Source: Glandiceps talaboti (Eukaryota; Hemichordata; Enteropneusta; Spengelidae). From it: a DNA stretch of 64,000 bases. Every line of letters starts with the position of its first letter. Within the stretch, counting starts at the first letter, position 1. The stretch spans positions 29,761,176-29,825,175 of the forward strand of contig NC_135550.1 of assembly GCF_964340395.1 (NCBI RefSeq). The letters run 5' to 3'. Made by a program: the position numbers and the translations under genes. The notes under the pieces are model-generated. The model worked only from the letters and a program-made list of their open reading frames with translations, made no database searches and was not told the origin of the DNA. This document shows, in pieces, positions 40,341-54,500 of this stretch.

Positions 40341-43300
40341 TTACACTGACATTGTCCACAATGCAACGTGTGTCAACACAACGCCACATTAAACACAGCA
40401 CGTGTTTGAATCATGTCTATAATAATGGGAGAGTTTGTTTATTTACCAACCTCACCTGGTGACTTCGTCTCACCGCATTCTTAATATTATTTGCCAGCAT
40501 TCCGAATCTACCAATGCGTAAACATACTAGTATAGAAACGTTTTCGGTGATTTTGACGTCTTCGGTGCAAAAAGTTCCGCCATACTATAGGTTAAAACTA
40601 TAACTGTCGAATGTGTCAATCAGGGTCGCCATAGAAACAAGTAATTTTATAAAGATTGGTTTCGAATGACGTATAATATGTCGGCTTTCCGACACCATTT
40701 CCACAAATGGAGGGATTTCGTCACGTGATTTTGACCAATATCTAGTACTATGGCACCAATTGGTATTAATAGGATAGCTGAAAGTTGTCCGTGTAGTTTT
40801 ACATCTTGTCTACGATTGGACATTGCCTAAACAGGTCGATTCCGTGACTGAAGCTTCTCTTTGCTGCGTGAATTATTGCAAGCATTTGCCAATCGAGCAA
40901 AAGGCTAAGAGAATCCCATGATGCTTTTCGCGTGGAGACTTACAGATCTTTTATCAATTTGTAGCCAGTAGCGATCTCATTAATATAGTACTTTCCGCTT
41001 TCATCAAGTCGCTGATATTATTCATGAGAATATTGTATCCCACGGACTCAAACATAATGACATCCTTTCGCTTATATGCTATCGACATGTCTAATTAATA
41101 TGAGCAAGCTGTCGCATCTGTCACTATTTCCAGCGTCACTGAAATGAAATACTTAAGTATGTAATGAGATAGAATAGAATAGAATAGAATAGATTATAAT
41201 AGAATGTTATAGAATTGAAGAAATCGAATTAGAAGGACACATCAGACGAAGACAGACGGAATCGTAGACTACTGCAATGAAGAAACATTGAGACGTATAT
41301 GTATTACATAGATACGATATAAATGCATATTACTGAAACCAAATACAATATTCAATAACATTTTTTAAAAAACCGGCTCTATATGTGTGGATTCTTGATA
41401 TCTATTTTACGGTAGATATACTTTAAACGTAATACATTACGATAAGACATTTTGCTGTCAATGGAAATACGCTCTTAGCTTTTTTCATGAAGGCGTCTCC
41501 AGGAATAAATGGTTCGTGATGTTCTCAAATCTTCGAGTCTTTTGTTATCGATAATTCATCGCAAGAGGAATAATTCATATGCTCGAATCCAAGGCAAAAC
41601 TGATCCAAAAAATTGTTTTATTGTCAACGATATATAGCGAAAAGATTCTGAAGGCATTCCGTTTTTGGTGCCGAAGTTATTTTTTCTGTCGCTTTGGTTC
41701 TATACTGACGAAAACGTTCGTCCCTTTTACATGAACTGTTTTTATTGCTCAGAGGGGTGAACGAAATCAACAGCACAACCGCCTGATTCACATTTATAGG
41801 GATAGCTATAGACAATCGAATTTCATCAACTGGTATAACTATTTATCATATATAACCACTTGAGATTGTCACCAAGAGTACCCAATACAAAAGGTGACAC
41901 AGCACGGGCTCGCCATCGTTTTCAAGACAATTTTCCCCTGGAAAACCCCGTATTTTTCGATTGAAGATATAAAAGACGATAAAATGTCTACGTAAAAGAT
42001 TATATCGAATGGAATCAATGTCACTACAGGGTAAAATATAAATAAATGAACAGATTGATGTCTGTATTCACCATACACTCATCAGCTAAGACACATTCTT
42101 TATTTCCCATGGTGGAAAATTTTGGAATACCTCAACGTCTCGTCAGCAACGTTATGAAAATGTGAAGCCTGACAACGAGTTCAGTGTTTCACGGCGTGAG
42201 TTAATTTGTTTGATCTAGGTCAGCCCTCTTGCTTCTCAGATTGAAGTAGGAGGTTTAAGAAATATGGTGGAGTCATTAAGGGTAATTCGATACCTATTCA
42301 CTTTCTAGTCAATAACAATTGGATTAAAGACGGGACCATTGCTCCCCATTGTAGTGGGGAGGTTCGTGTCAATAAAACAGAGTGCAGTTATAGAACTTCA
42401 TACGCATACATTGCCGATCTTTTCCCCCGCTGCAGATGACCGGTCAGATGCTATCTGTTGAACACACACTTGTTCAACGTGCCAACAACTAGGGTGGCTT
42501 TGCTGTTGATAAAAAAATGAGTTGCTTTTTGGCTGGAGGGAAAGTTGAAATGGAAGGAGTGACCTGTATGCTCTGCTGCACTGCAAGCTGACCGGGAATT
42601 TCAAAAGACCCATCCCTATGGAACTAATGCACTCCGCCGCCCGTACAGTATTTGCAAGGAGTTCGTGTGCCCCATTCGACCCCACACACTGGGAAATCCG
42701 CTGCAACACTTTCTTTGCACTTTTCCTGCGATATCTCGGTCACTCTGGTACTAATTTATCCAATGTTTGTCTATGATTGGCAATCTTTTGTCCGGAAACG
42801 ACTGTCACCTTGAGACGCGACATCTGATTTTCTTCGTCAACGTCGTGCATCACTACCAACGGAGTAAGTTCCTATTTGAGTACTTGTAGATAAATACATG
42901 TGTGTCGTTTAAACTCAAAACACCTTTGCTTGATACCGGTGTTGTTATCCTTTCAAAACCTGAAAAGACTTCCTAAAACATGTGAAAAAACGAACTCGTC
43001 GACAATATACCTACCCTTCTGTATTATAAGACATTTTCAAATTTTGTGAATGTAGACATCAGCTCTCCGGAGATGCTCGAAGATACAACTTCTTTGACGT
43101 TTTATTTCAACGCGGTAGGCCCTTCCACTCCAACGATCCGCACCGTGCACTTTACTGCTCCAATGACCAGTCCTTTTGTTGTATGCTCAATGTTGACTTT
43201 CCGAGCTCATTCAAGACTAGTGTTCTTATAATGAGGCTTTTAAGATGATTTCACTGCTGGGTAAATCGTCCTTTGTGTAATAAATGTTGTATAGTCTCTG

Positions 43301-43381
43301 ACGCAAATATTTCTGCACTGAATCAAGTACCAAATAAAACATAGAAACACAAGCACGCACTAGCAGCACACTGGTAGATGA
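40341..43381. other. Non-coding, repeat-poor; possible regulatory DNA
   Basis: No gene. The 40.9-41.1 kb stretch has homeodomain-type TAATTA and ATTA cores. The 42.2-42.9 kb stretch is less AT-rich and has a 103-codon minus frame that I do not recognise. Confidence 0.6.
41168..41217 (+). repeat. (AGAAT)n microsatellite, partly decayed
   Basis: Four perfect AGAAT units are followed by diverged ones. Confidence 0.9.
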
Positions 43382-43390
43382 CACAACACC
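43382..43390 (+). repeat. Target-site duplication, left copy
   Basis: CACAACACC directly abuts the left end of the 99-bp hairpin element and is repeated exactly at its right end. Confidence 0.65.
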
Positions 43391-43489
43391 TAGTCTAGAA
43401 TTCTGAACTGGTACAGTACAACTGAATATTGGGAATGAAGTTTTTAAAACGTAATGTAATGTACTGGACCAGTTTAGAATTCTAGACTA
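43391..43489. mobile_element. MITE-like hairpin element (99 bp) with 29-bp terminal inverted repeats
   Basis: The left arm 43391-43419 begins TAGTCTAGAATTCTGAACTG. The right arm 43461-43489 is its reverse complement with two mismatches over 29 bp. The loop is about 41 bp. Immediately outside both ends lies the same 9-mer, CACAACACC (43382-43390 and 43490-43498), a convincing target-site duplication. There is no coding capacity. A 9-bp duplication fits Mutator-like (MULE) transposition among known superfamilies, but the superfamily is not proven. Confidence 0.7.
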
Positions 43490-43498
43490 CACAACACC
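43490..43498 (+). repeat. Target-site duplication, right copy
   Basis: CACAACACC directly abuts the right end of the hairpin element, in the same orientation as the left copy. Confidence 0.65.
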
Positions 43499-43534
43499 AA
43501 TCATACATTTATATGCACAAAGGAATACACAGCA

Positions 43535-43536
<2 letters not shown>

Positions 43537-43597
<61 letters not shown>

Positions 43598-43620
43598 TAC
43601 ATATATATATATATATGTAT
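43537..43620 (+). repeat. (CA)n then (CATA)/(TA)n microsatellite
   Basis: About 55 bp of CA dinucleotide runs into ACAT and TA units, 40 bp downstream of the MITE-like element. Confidence 0.97.
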
Positions 43621-43664
43621 AGGTATAGAAAGTTAATAACTAGATGCAAACATAGATAAACAAA

Positions 43665-43710
43665 CAGATAGATAGGTAGGTAAGTAGATAGATAGATAGA
43701 TAGATACTAG

Positions 43711-43745
<35 letters not shown>

Positions 43746-43779
43746 ATAAATAGATAAATAGATAAATAGACAGACAGGC

Positions 43780-43814
<35 letters not shown>

Positions 43815-44062
43815 TAAATAAATAAATGGATTGACGGATGAGTTGATGGATGGATAGACATACATACATACATACATACATACATACATACATACATACA
43901 TACATACATACGTACATACATACATACATACATACATACACACATACATACATACATACATACGTACGTACGTACGTACATACATACATACATACATACA
44001 CACATACATACATACATACATACATACATACATACATCATTCATACATACATACATACATAC
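43665..44062 (+). repeat. Compound (GATA)n-(GACA)n-(ACAT)n microsatellite
   Basis: GATA and GGTA units occur at 43665-43758, GACA at about 43770-43813, then ACAT to 44062. A self-complementary ACGT run lies near 43961-43978. Its GATA arm is complementary to the TATC array that follows. Confidence 0.97.
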
Positions 44063-44124
44063 AATATGAATCAAAACTACAGTTGATAAAACAAGTAAAA
44101 ACAAAACAATGCAGTGTGTATGTA

Positions 44125-44402
<278 letters not shown>

Positions 44403-44997
44403 GTGTTTGTTTATCCATTCTGAAAAAAAAATGATAACTGGTGTTCAAATTCAATTAAGTTGTTACTTTTCTACTGTTTCTTTATCTACAGGGCACAACG
44501 GTTTGGTCATTGTAGCATACTAGGATCGTCTGGTTACATGAGTCAATATTGAGCTGTCTGCATTCTCCGATAAGGCACGGTAGCCACAAGTACACGGGCC
44601 AGTGACAATAGACAGAGTGTGCTTACCACCTCATTAATAACTAGGCTATAATTACTTAAAGATTAGTTGTACCAACTGGGAAACAAAAACTGTCACCCGT
44701 ATGCAAACCGGTATGAACAATCTCACAAACACAAAATAAATATGTAGATTTACTTGCTCGATGCGGACAACAAAGGCGGATTGGACAGTCTAGTGTAATT
44801 ACTTCTAAATTACTGGATAAAGGACAGCTCAATTGTTGTTTGAATGACATGTAAACAAGCCCCCGTCGGAAGCATATCTACCCTCATACTGATCACCAAT
44901 GGTTACACTGTAACTGTTATTAAATAATTTATATGAATTAACAACCACTGATAATGGCCCGTGCATACACAGACACACTCCTCATGTAAAAAAAAAA

Positions 44998-46020
44998 GTG
45001 GCTCACCCGATGAAATCACACAATATTGGTGTTCAAAAATTGTTTATCACCAAAATTAAAAAAAGAAGAAGAGAAATACTACGAACCTTCCCTATAAGGT
45101 TAAAAGTCATTCGTGGTACTGTGCCCTTTGGTGAAGTCCGCAGGGGTGATGATGTGGGTCACAATTCTCCAGACGGTGGAGCAGGCCCAAAAAAAATTCG
45201 GGGTTTGTTTTTTCAGCTGTTAGAGAGGATGCCAATATACATTTGTCTGTACAACTGGGTGACGTGTGAAACCGTATCATCGTTTAATGTCTGGAAGTGT
45301 CATAATAAAACAGACACGGAATACGGAAAGGCCGGGGAGGGTGGAAGTCAGCTATTTGAGTTGAATGCCTGTACATTTTAATGGCCAATAACTCCTTCGG
45401 TATAAAGTTTTCTGAATATCAATCCCGTCTGGTTTGCACTAGTAAAGTATGCGAATAAGAGGCGGACAAAGCCAAGAAAAACAATCAACATATCAGACTT
45501 CAACGTCGGAAATAGGATACTCTATGCAAGTAGATCGCAATGGTCAGAGTAGGAGGAGCTACGCGCGAGGGGGGCAAATGGCGAAGCTGAGGGTGTACTC
45601 ACAACTGACCTTCATCAAGAAGGGCGATATTCAATACTTTCTAATGGAACCTTCGCTTCCTCTCATTGGTCCTTGGCAACTACAGCTGTTGTGTCAATAG
45701 AGCAAGTCAAAATGAACAGAAGAGAGCAGACATTCCGACAATGCCTTAGATGCAGTGTACCTGTCAAATATTGTCTCTGCTAACATGTTCTCCAGTTGTG
45801 ACTGGGCCCCTGGCTATGTTTATCTGCATCGTCCATCGTGGGAGTTGCCCCTTACTCATATTTCCCAACCAGCCATGCGAGCTCGTTTTCCAATCACCAT
45901 AGCCGACCCCTTCAACGAGAACCAAATGCGGTCGGAGAAATTTTTTTCCAGTATTCGATATTGTGAAGTCACTTATGGCCTACATGCATCTATAGCAGAC
46001 TTCTGAAATATTTGATTTGC
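44998..46020. other. Less AT-rich, repeat-poor block upstream of Six1/2; coding status unresolved
   Basis: The block contains no simple repeats. It has three + strand open frames: 44998-45381 (127 codons, basic N-terminal half), 45449-45700 (83 codons) and 45755-46006 (83 codons). None resembles a protein I recognise, none has a clear splice pattern linking it to the gene, and frames of this length occur by chance in AT-rich DNA. A proximal enhancer or an upstream non-coding exon are alternatives. Confidence 0.3.
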
Positions 46021-46340
46021 ATGGAATTGAGATTAAATATTATATGGCCAAGAAAAAAAGAATACAAGTTTGCCACATGACATGATGTATAAGACAAGGT
46101 GACCGATGCTACACCAACCAGCTATTTTCAATTATTTTATCTGTTTTCCTCAATTAGCATCAGTGTGGAGTACTCATCGGTCTACTGTAAGGGGAGAAGG
46201 CGATGGGATGGTGCTGAAATCAGCTATAGCCTTGGCCAATGTCTAACTTTAATACTCTGTTGACACCTCACCCTAGATCGAGTTTCATTGATTGACACTG
46301 TTACCATGGCAAATAATTCGACAAACTATTGTATGAATAT

Positions 46341-46374
46341 CTATATATCCGTGGCGAAGCAGTCGACCAATCAG
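46341..46374 (+). promoter_or_regulatory. Putative Six1/2 promoter elements: TATA-like box and CCAAT box
   Basis: A TATA-like CTATATATCC lies at 46341-46350 and a good NF-Y/CCAAT motif, ACCAATCAG, at 46366-46374, about 250 bp before the start codon. The TATA-like box is upstream of the CCAAT box, the reverse of the usual order, so it may be chance. The transcription start cannot be placed. If transcription starts near here, the leader carries a mini-ORF, ATG-Cys-Val-stop, at 46493-46504. Confidence 0.4.
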
Positions 46375-46554
46375 AGGCCACATACTGGCTATTAATGTCG
46401 CGTTAAAATAATAATGTCACAAAGTGGCAACCCCACACGTTGGCTTGTTTGCACTGTTGCTTCTCTTCGCCAGACATATTATATGTGTGTTTGAGAGGTA
46501 CCACTCTTAGCCAGTGAGTGAAAGTGAGTGCGTCACGCGGTAAAGTTGTAGTAG

Positions 46555-48099
<1,545 letters not shown>

Positions 48100-48436
48100 A
48101 GAGGGACGAGATCCAAACGATAAATTAGGCGACAAGAAATCGCTCGATACGGACACCTCCGAACTCGAAGATGCGAAAACTGTTCTAAATCAGAGCATAA
48201 GCGACACAAGTGAGCCAGCTACAGAGTCAGATACGAACTCACAAACGAATATTAGTGTGTTAGCTGACCTCCAAAAATCAGCGTTAGTCATACCAACAAT
48301 GACCAGCCTTACGAGCGCACCGGCACCACCTTCTGCTATAGCAGTCAACACCGATATTTTACACCACCAACACAACTCACTCCAGCCAACACTATTGACT
48401 AGTATGAACGGTAACTTAGTAGACCTTGGTTCGTAG
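48100..48436 (+). CDS. six1/2: Six1/2 homeobox transcription factor, coding exon 2 (residues 185-296)
   Basis: This is the C-terminal, activation-region exon. It starts after a pyrimidine-rich acceptor ending ttcacag, and its first base completes the split Arg codon, so the frame continues KER-EGRDPNDKLG. The two exons sum to 891 nt, that is 296 residues plus a TAG stop, close to the 284-291 residues of human SIX1/SIX2. The region is low-complexity: acidic and Ser/Thr-rich near residues 195-240, then Pro/Ala-rich and His/Gln-containing. It diverges from vertebrate SIX1 as expected. The protein ends MNGNLVDLGS; the last six residues match the SIX1 C-terminus, which confirms both the exon and the stop. 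No other C-terminal exon is needed. Confidence 0.94.
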
Positions 48437-49320
48437 ATTTTTTTGTTCGACACCCACCGCCAACACCATTACCAAGACCACCGATCTCAAGTACTTGACT
48501 TTCTAAATGTATTCCAAGAACTCGTCATCCTAACCACCAACATGAAACCGCAACAACATCAACATCATCATGTAAGTGTTCTGAGTACAAAAGTTGTTCC
48601 AAGATTGTATACCATTTGGTAATTATATCAATGTCGTGCATTGGTTAACAGTTGGAATACAAGTTGAACGTTTAACGACGGTCAAGATACTTCTTGCATG
48701 ATTGTTTCTTAAGAATTCTCTGGAAGGAGTACAAGGTATATACTTTATCGGATATCATTGTGAAAAAATCCTTTCATTTGACGTGTGCTGTCCGTTTGAA
48801 AAACGGAACTCTCCTTCGATGTCTCTTGCATGGTATGCTGTATAAACTTACTATCCTATTTGTATCACAAACAAAAGTACAATTTTTTTATTTTTCACAT
48901 CATGTTCAGGTGTCCAAAAACTCTCACAACATCATCAGCATGTTTCTAGTCCAACAGTATGCTGATGTAAACTTGCTTTAAGCTGTATCTTATTCAATAG
49001 AGAATTCCTCCTTCACAATTTATGTTGCAGACTGAATTAAGGTTTAGTATTATCTATTTTGTGTAGTAGCTGTCACTGGGCTGTAAGTCGACCAAGAAAA
49101 AAGAACTGTGTACCTTCTTTTGCAAATTTGTCATTTATATAAAATATATTTCTGAAGAAATTTAAAAGTATATATATATGTTATTTTTAAAGTCAGCCGA
49201 ATGGACTGTTCAAGTGCTCAGAGCATAATCATTTCTCGCTTGCATTGCCAAAAAACTCTCATGTTAAAAAAGTCACTGAAAACCATCTTACATAAAATAA
49301 AGATTTTCATCGCTACAGTC
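48437..49320 (+). other. six1/2: Probable Six1/2 3' UTR
   Basis: The stretch from the TAG stop to the first well-supported poly(A) signal has no coding sequence I recognise. It includes a CAA/CAT-rich patch around 48545-48570, AT-rich sequence near 49135-49190, and a GTAAGT donor-like site at 48572. The length of about 0.9 kb is an inference from the signal downstream. Confidence 0.55.
49296..49301 (+). terminator. Polyadenylation signal AATAAA for Six1/2
   Basis: A canonical AATAAA is followed about 30-50 nt later by a GT/T-rich stretch (TTGGTGTCGTTTGCTTTG), the expected downstream element. Cleavage would fall near 49315-49325. Earlier, weaker AT-rich variants cannot be excluded. Confidence 0.55.
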
Positions 49321-52300
49321 GTATTAATACATTGGTGTCGTTTGCTTTGTCTTAAGACTCGAGGATATTAGCTATTTGTGAGGGGAGAATAGAGATTATA
49401 TCGGGCTTCAGTCTCATAAATTTTTGACATTTGCCAACTGTTTTGATTATGATTTGTACTTTTCATTCAGAACGATATATCTCTGTAATTGCGTGGCCCC
49501 AGATATGACTAACAACGCCACCAGAAAAATATTTTGCAAAACACAGATAAATATGTCAGCACCGGCGATACGGAAAGATAACGGCGTGTGCTGTACGGGT
49601 TTGAATAAATTTCTTTGCATAAACGAAAACTGTCATTTAACATCCGGAGAAAACAGACTTCAAATAATGTTATTTTGTGGATAAGCATTCGTTTGACGTG
49701 CGTGCTGGAGTGGCATATACGTTAAGTGCTCTTCGGGTCATATATGGGGCTTCCTTATTTATAGCTCTCCACCACGCTTTTCCTTCACAGCCTAATAATT
49801 CTGCTAAAATTGAACACGCCTGCATAAGAGATTTGCTGTCAAAATAATAAAATTTCAACCCAGAATTAAAATTTTGTAAAATACCTTTCTGGAACTAATT
49901 CAATGGTATTAGTATATTTTGATATATTTTACGTAATATATACCTTTGATTTCCTGTTATCGCACTACGAGAGGGAAAATCACTTGCGCTGATAAAATAC
50001 TTAACCTAACGACAGAGTTCTTAAGACAGCGTGCCAGCTGTTTCCATTTATATAATTATAAATACGCTAAAATCCACAGAAAAAATTCTGCTAGACATCT
50101 ATAGCTCGGATTCGCAATAAAGACCGTTATATTCGACGAATATATTCCGATACTACTGTTCGTCAATTGCAGTCACCTTTTAAAACAAACAAGACGTATG
50201 CTTGTTTTAGAAACACCAAACACAGGCTGATAAAGTCTGGCTTTTTAAAAACAGTGAAACAAAGCGTATATTTTTCTCTTAAAATAATCATTTAAGCAAC
50301 ATGTATTTTCAATTAACAGATATTGCCTCCAGTGGTGTCCATTGGAGACAGGGATTTCGTGTGAATCAAACATGCCGTTCTGCTTTCAAATTCGCTGTTT
50401 TTTACCACCCGTCTAGCATCAGCTCGGGCCAATATTTTTACGCTCTAGCCAAAGTGAACAGTAAGTGCTGACCCCAATCGACTCAGCCTAAAATTCACAC
50501 TTTATTCGAAGCATTCGCTGTCTTATTGAGCTTTGTTTGCCCTTGGAATGCCGTCTTTAAGGCTTGTACCCTTTCCAAACAAACCATGGATTGAGTACAC
50601 TTGTGTGTATGTGTCAACGAATGCGATGAGAAGTTACAGCGCTGCACTGTGTGCCTCTCTGTTCATGCTCCGCTACAACTAACTCGCAGCCATGTGACCA
50701 CTTTCTCTTTCACCGGGAAAATTGCTTTGACATTAAACCCAAAATTAGCCCATTTGAACGCGATGTTAGATGTCGAAAATACTTTAACCAAATGGTTTCA
50801 ACGCGAAATTGGTGCAAGTACAATGTGATGTCGTAACTGCACGAGAGGGAGTAGGAAACAAAGTGATTTTTAATTTGTTCTTGTGTGAAAACACCCCGAG
50901 AACATTTACCAATGCTGCCTATGAGTTAACCTTTAAAAAAGTTCAAGTATTGGAATTGTTTTAAGAGGTTAAGAAATGAGGAAACCAGTTATGTCTTACC
51001 TCGCGATCATTTCCTAGAAAAACATTTATGAATACATTGTAGAGTAGAGTTGTGGTGGTATTGTAGTCGAGGTTATTGCTTTAACCAATTCTTTATTTTC
51101 GCTAGAAAGGAGCAGGATGACTTTCCTTCTGTGTGTCCATTTGCTCATTTTCAATTGCCCCTCCTCCTATGCAAGTACTAAATAGTGAAAATTAACAGTG
51201 CGAGTCTTGGCTTTCTGTTACCCATCTTTCATATTATGGCGCACATGTCGTTTTCGGGTGTTTCTCCTTTGTATACGGCTGAATGCAATCTATGTGACGG
51301 AGGTCAGCTTTTATACAGGCAAACAAAAGAGCGGGTTTGTCGCTGAAGTTTTGGGGCGCAGACGTTCCGTTCTTAAACAAGGTCCACTGAGGAAACTATA
51401 GTCATCTGAAGTTTCATCATTATTTCTAGCTTAAGAGTATTCGGAAGCAACAGGACACCGTTGACTAACGGGTCTCTGGTGTGTTACTAGTTGTTAAAGA
51501 TGGCGGTGGTTATCCGGACCGCTTTACGTTTGTTGTGTTCCCAATACTATAAACTGTACATACATGCAACTGTATCATGATATAGAGTGTACTTCAAAAA
51601 ATATAACCACGAAATAACAGTGATTCAATTGACTTTTATCGCGAGAAAAATTTAAAAATCAAAAATCCAATTTTTACTGTTTTGCTTTTTTGGTAATATT
51701 TGAGTATCCTTCCGTCATATAGATCGGCTATTAACTCGCCAGATCATTATTGGTTTGAGTGATGGCGAAGTAGAGGAGCGACTCCATATTAAATTCGCAT
51801 TACTACAACTGCCCAGTTAGGACGATTGTACTGTACACAAAGGAAGTCAACTGTGTGTGGCAAGAGCTTAATCCACGTTTAATTCGAACTGACTACGTCG
51901 CTAATGTGGCGAAAAAACGAGCCATATCCCCCCGGATTTTCGTCTGTAGTCTGACCGTCTGAGTGTCGAAGAACAATCTGTTTTTCTTAAATAAAGAATG
52001 ATAAATATAGTAAAAAACAGACCGCCATCTCTAAGTTCGGTTAAGCAGAAAATTGGTTTACTCTAGAAGTCTTGTTGGTGGGGGTTATGTTTTAATTGAT
52101 GAACAATAGGATGACGGTAACATGTGTGTTCTTAAGGCGGGAACCGTCTTGCTCCTCAAATCGTGTAGCAATTAAAATCCTTTAAAATACGCAGACTTCC
52201 TTGAATTTATCGTTATCACAAGTACTATGAGGCTTTAATTGCTTCTCTTGTGAAGTGTATTTAAATGATCAGTAGATATGCCAAACTGGTTATGTTATTA

Positions 52301-54330
52301 TTTTGTTTTGGTTCTGCATCTATATTTTGTAAAGTATCTTCTAAGGGGAAAAGTAAAGTAACTTAGAAGTCCTTCAAAACGTTTGTTCAGAGAATTGAGT
52401 AGAGAAAAAGGGTACGCTCAATTTCACTTTTCTATAGCCAAGATTGTGTGATAAATTTTTAACAACAGCGATAACATGATTTGTCCAGGGAGCAGTAGAA
52501 ATGTGCCCACTGCGTAGCGGAGAATTAAATGATTGCCGAGATCAGAGTCGCCGGCCTAACTAGACTCAACAAGCTGAACAAGTATTGCATTCATTATAGC
52601 CACTGTAATATGATTGATATCAATTAGAGATATCAAATTAATATCTTAGTAAACAATACAAATTATTTGAATTCGAAATTTTTGTCGTGTTAAAATGTCG
52701 TTGCATCAATCACAATGGAGGGAGGATATCCGGCTTTAGAATGTGTTATTTCGTCGCGAAGATTCGTTGATAATTCGCGAGTTGTTTACAAGCCTGAACT
52801 TTAGGATTCTTCAGCGAGTGTGATTGTGGCATGGAATGGATAAGTACTGTCGCCCTGTGTATCCTTCCATGAAAATTATTCTCCGTGAATCGAAGATAAC
52901 TCACGCTGTACAAAGATGTTGTAAAACAGCAGGATTTGCCTGTGTTCGATTACACATAGCTTACAACGATACCTCCATTCATGGAGTAGATCTAGTGTAT
53001 ACATAGCTTGACGGCGTATTCTCTGTTTCTTTGGCATATGTATATGTACACGGATATTGAACAAGAAAATATGTAGATGCAACTCAACCAGTCCCGTACA
53101 TTTATACAGACAGATTGAGTTGCAGTCACCGTATGCATTACCACTACACAGTTCAATACATTTGACTTGCAAACTCATGTCTCACCCAGCTTATACATTT
53201 TCTAAAAACCAAAGAAACGTGACTTTTGGACAATTTTCGAGTGGTATCTTTAAATATTTGTCAGGTAGATGCTCTTTAGTCATCATCGAACGGCATATCA
53301 AACCTCTTCATATCTAAGCTCGCGGGGTATGTATTTGCCTCGGCGCTCGCGTGTAACACATTGAATTTTGTAGCTAGCTTCGCCTTTTCCCCTATCTAAA
53401 AACCCTTTTTCGTGCCGGAAATCAAAATACAGTCACAGAGCTTATGAAAATTGGAAGTCGTGCAGGTTGCCGGCGTATGTGTTGACTCTCTGGCAGACAG
53501 CGACAACGACCTAACGAATGGGGACAATAAAACAATAAGACTTTTAATTCTCGAGTCAATATTTAATGTTTCACAACAAAAGACAGTTCACTTTTTGTTC
53601 CTTCGTCGGACAACTAAAAAGTACATTTCAGAGGGACCCCATTTCGTTTTGTGATTCGTATACGAATGAAATGAACACATACACACGCACTTCAGTTTAC
53701 TTTTCGTTCTACGTCAACATCGGGTGCCGACAATATCAGCATCGTAAGACAAGGTCAAAACATAACATTACCCTTCTTCCACAAGAGCACAAAGGTTTGC
53801 ACTATAATATCACGTTCTTCATCTCCATATGGATGATGAATTAATTACCCATATTGTTTTAAAACATTTAAATTAAATGTACTAATTAGTCATGTTATGC
53901 ATTGTTATTATGCGTAGACACGTATAACTGTTGTTTCTCAATTCTACCCGTGTTCATATAGTACATATACTTTGGGATGCAACATAGACATGTACCTTTC
54001 GCTTTCATGAAACATTTACAAATGCACTAACAGCACGATCTACCGTTAGCTTCGGCCTTGTGTTTTAACCTTTAACAGGGATCCCCAATCACGTAAAAAT
54101 AAGAAACCCAAACATTTTGTTTTAATTTGGCTGCGTTGAGGGATGAACTATATTGAACTCCACTCGTATATTTTGATATACATTGTATATATTTTTGTTG
54201 AAATTTGTCTCGGGACTTTTATTTAATAAGAAAGGGATTCCGATCTGTCATATGTTTAATAATTCAACTTCATTTATTTTGTTTTCATTTTCCATGGTGG
54301 GAAATACACCAAATATAAATTTACTCCACA
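49321..54330. other. Non-coding, downstream of Six1/2
   Basis: Few simple repeats. Longest frame 100 codons (52876-53178, minus), unrecognised. No Six-family paralogue seen. Confidence 0.65.
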
Positions 54331-54500
54331 ATTCATTCATTCATTCATTCATTCATTCATTCATTCATTCATTCATTCATTCATTCATTCATTCGCTCAC
54401 TCGCTCACTCATTCACTCATTCACTCGCTCACTCACTCACTCACTCACTCACTCACTCACTCGCTCGCTCGCTTACTCACTCACTCACTCACTCACTCAC
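54331..54500 (+). repeat. (ATTC)n passing into (ACTC)/(GCTC)n
   Basis: ATTC units run to about 54394, then ACTC units with GCTC variants to 54500. A frame of Ser-Phe-Ile-His and Ser-Leu-Thr-His repeats runs through it. Confidence 0.97.

Noticed and set aside
39850-40392. 180-codon + strand frame
   Set aside because: It arises from the G-poor TACAC-like tract. The residue composition (Tyr, Thr, Ile, His, Leu) is that of the repeat and no domain is visible.
44569-44590. miR-124-like string TAAGGCACGGTAGCC
   Set aside because: It matches the miR-124 seed region only, then diverges, and no precursor hairpin is apparent.
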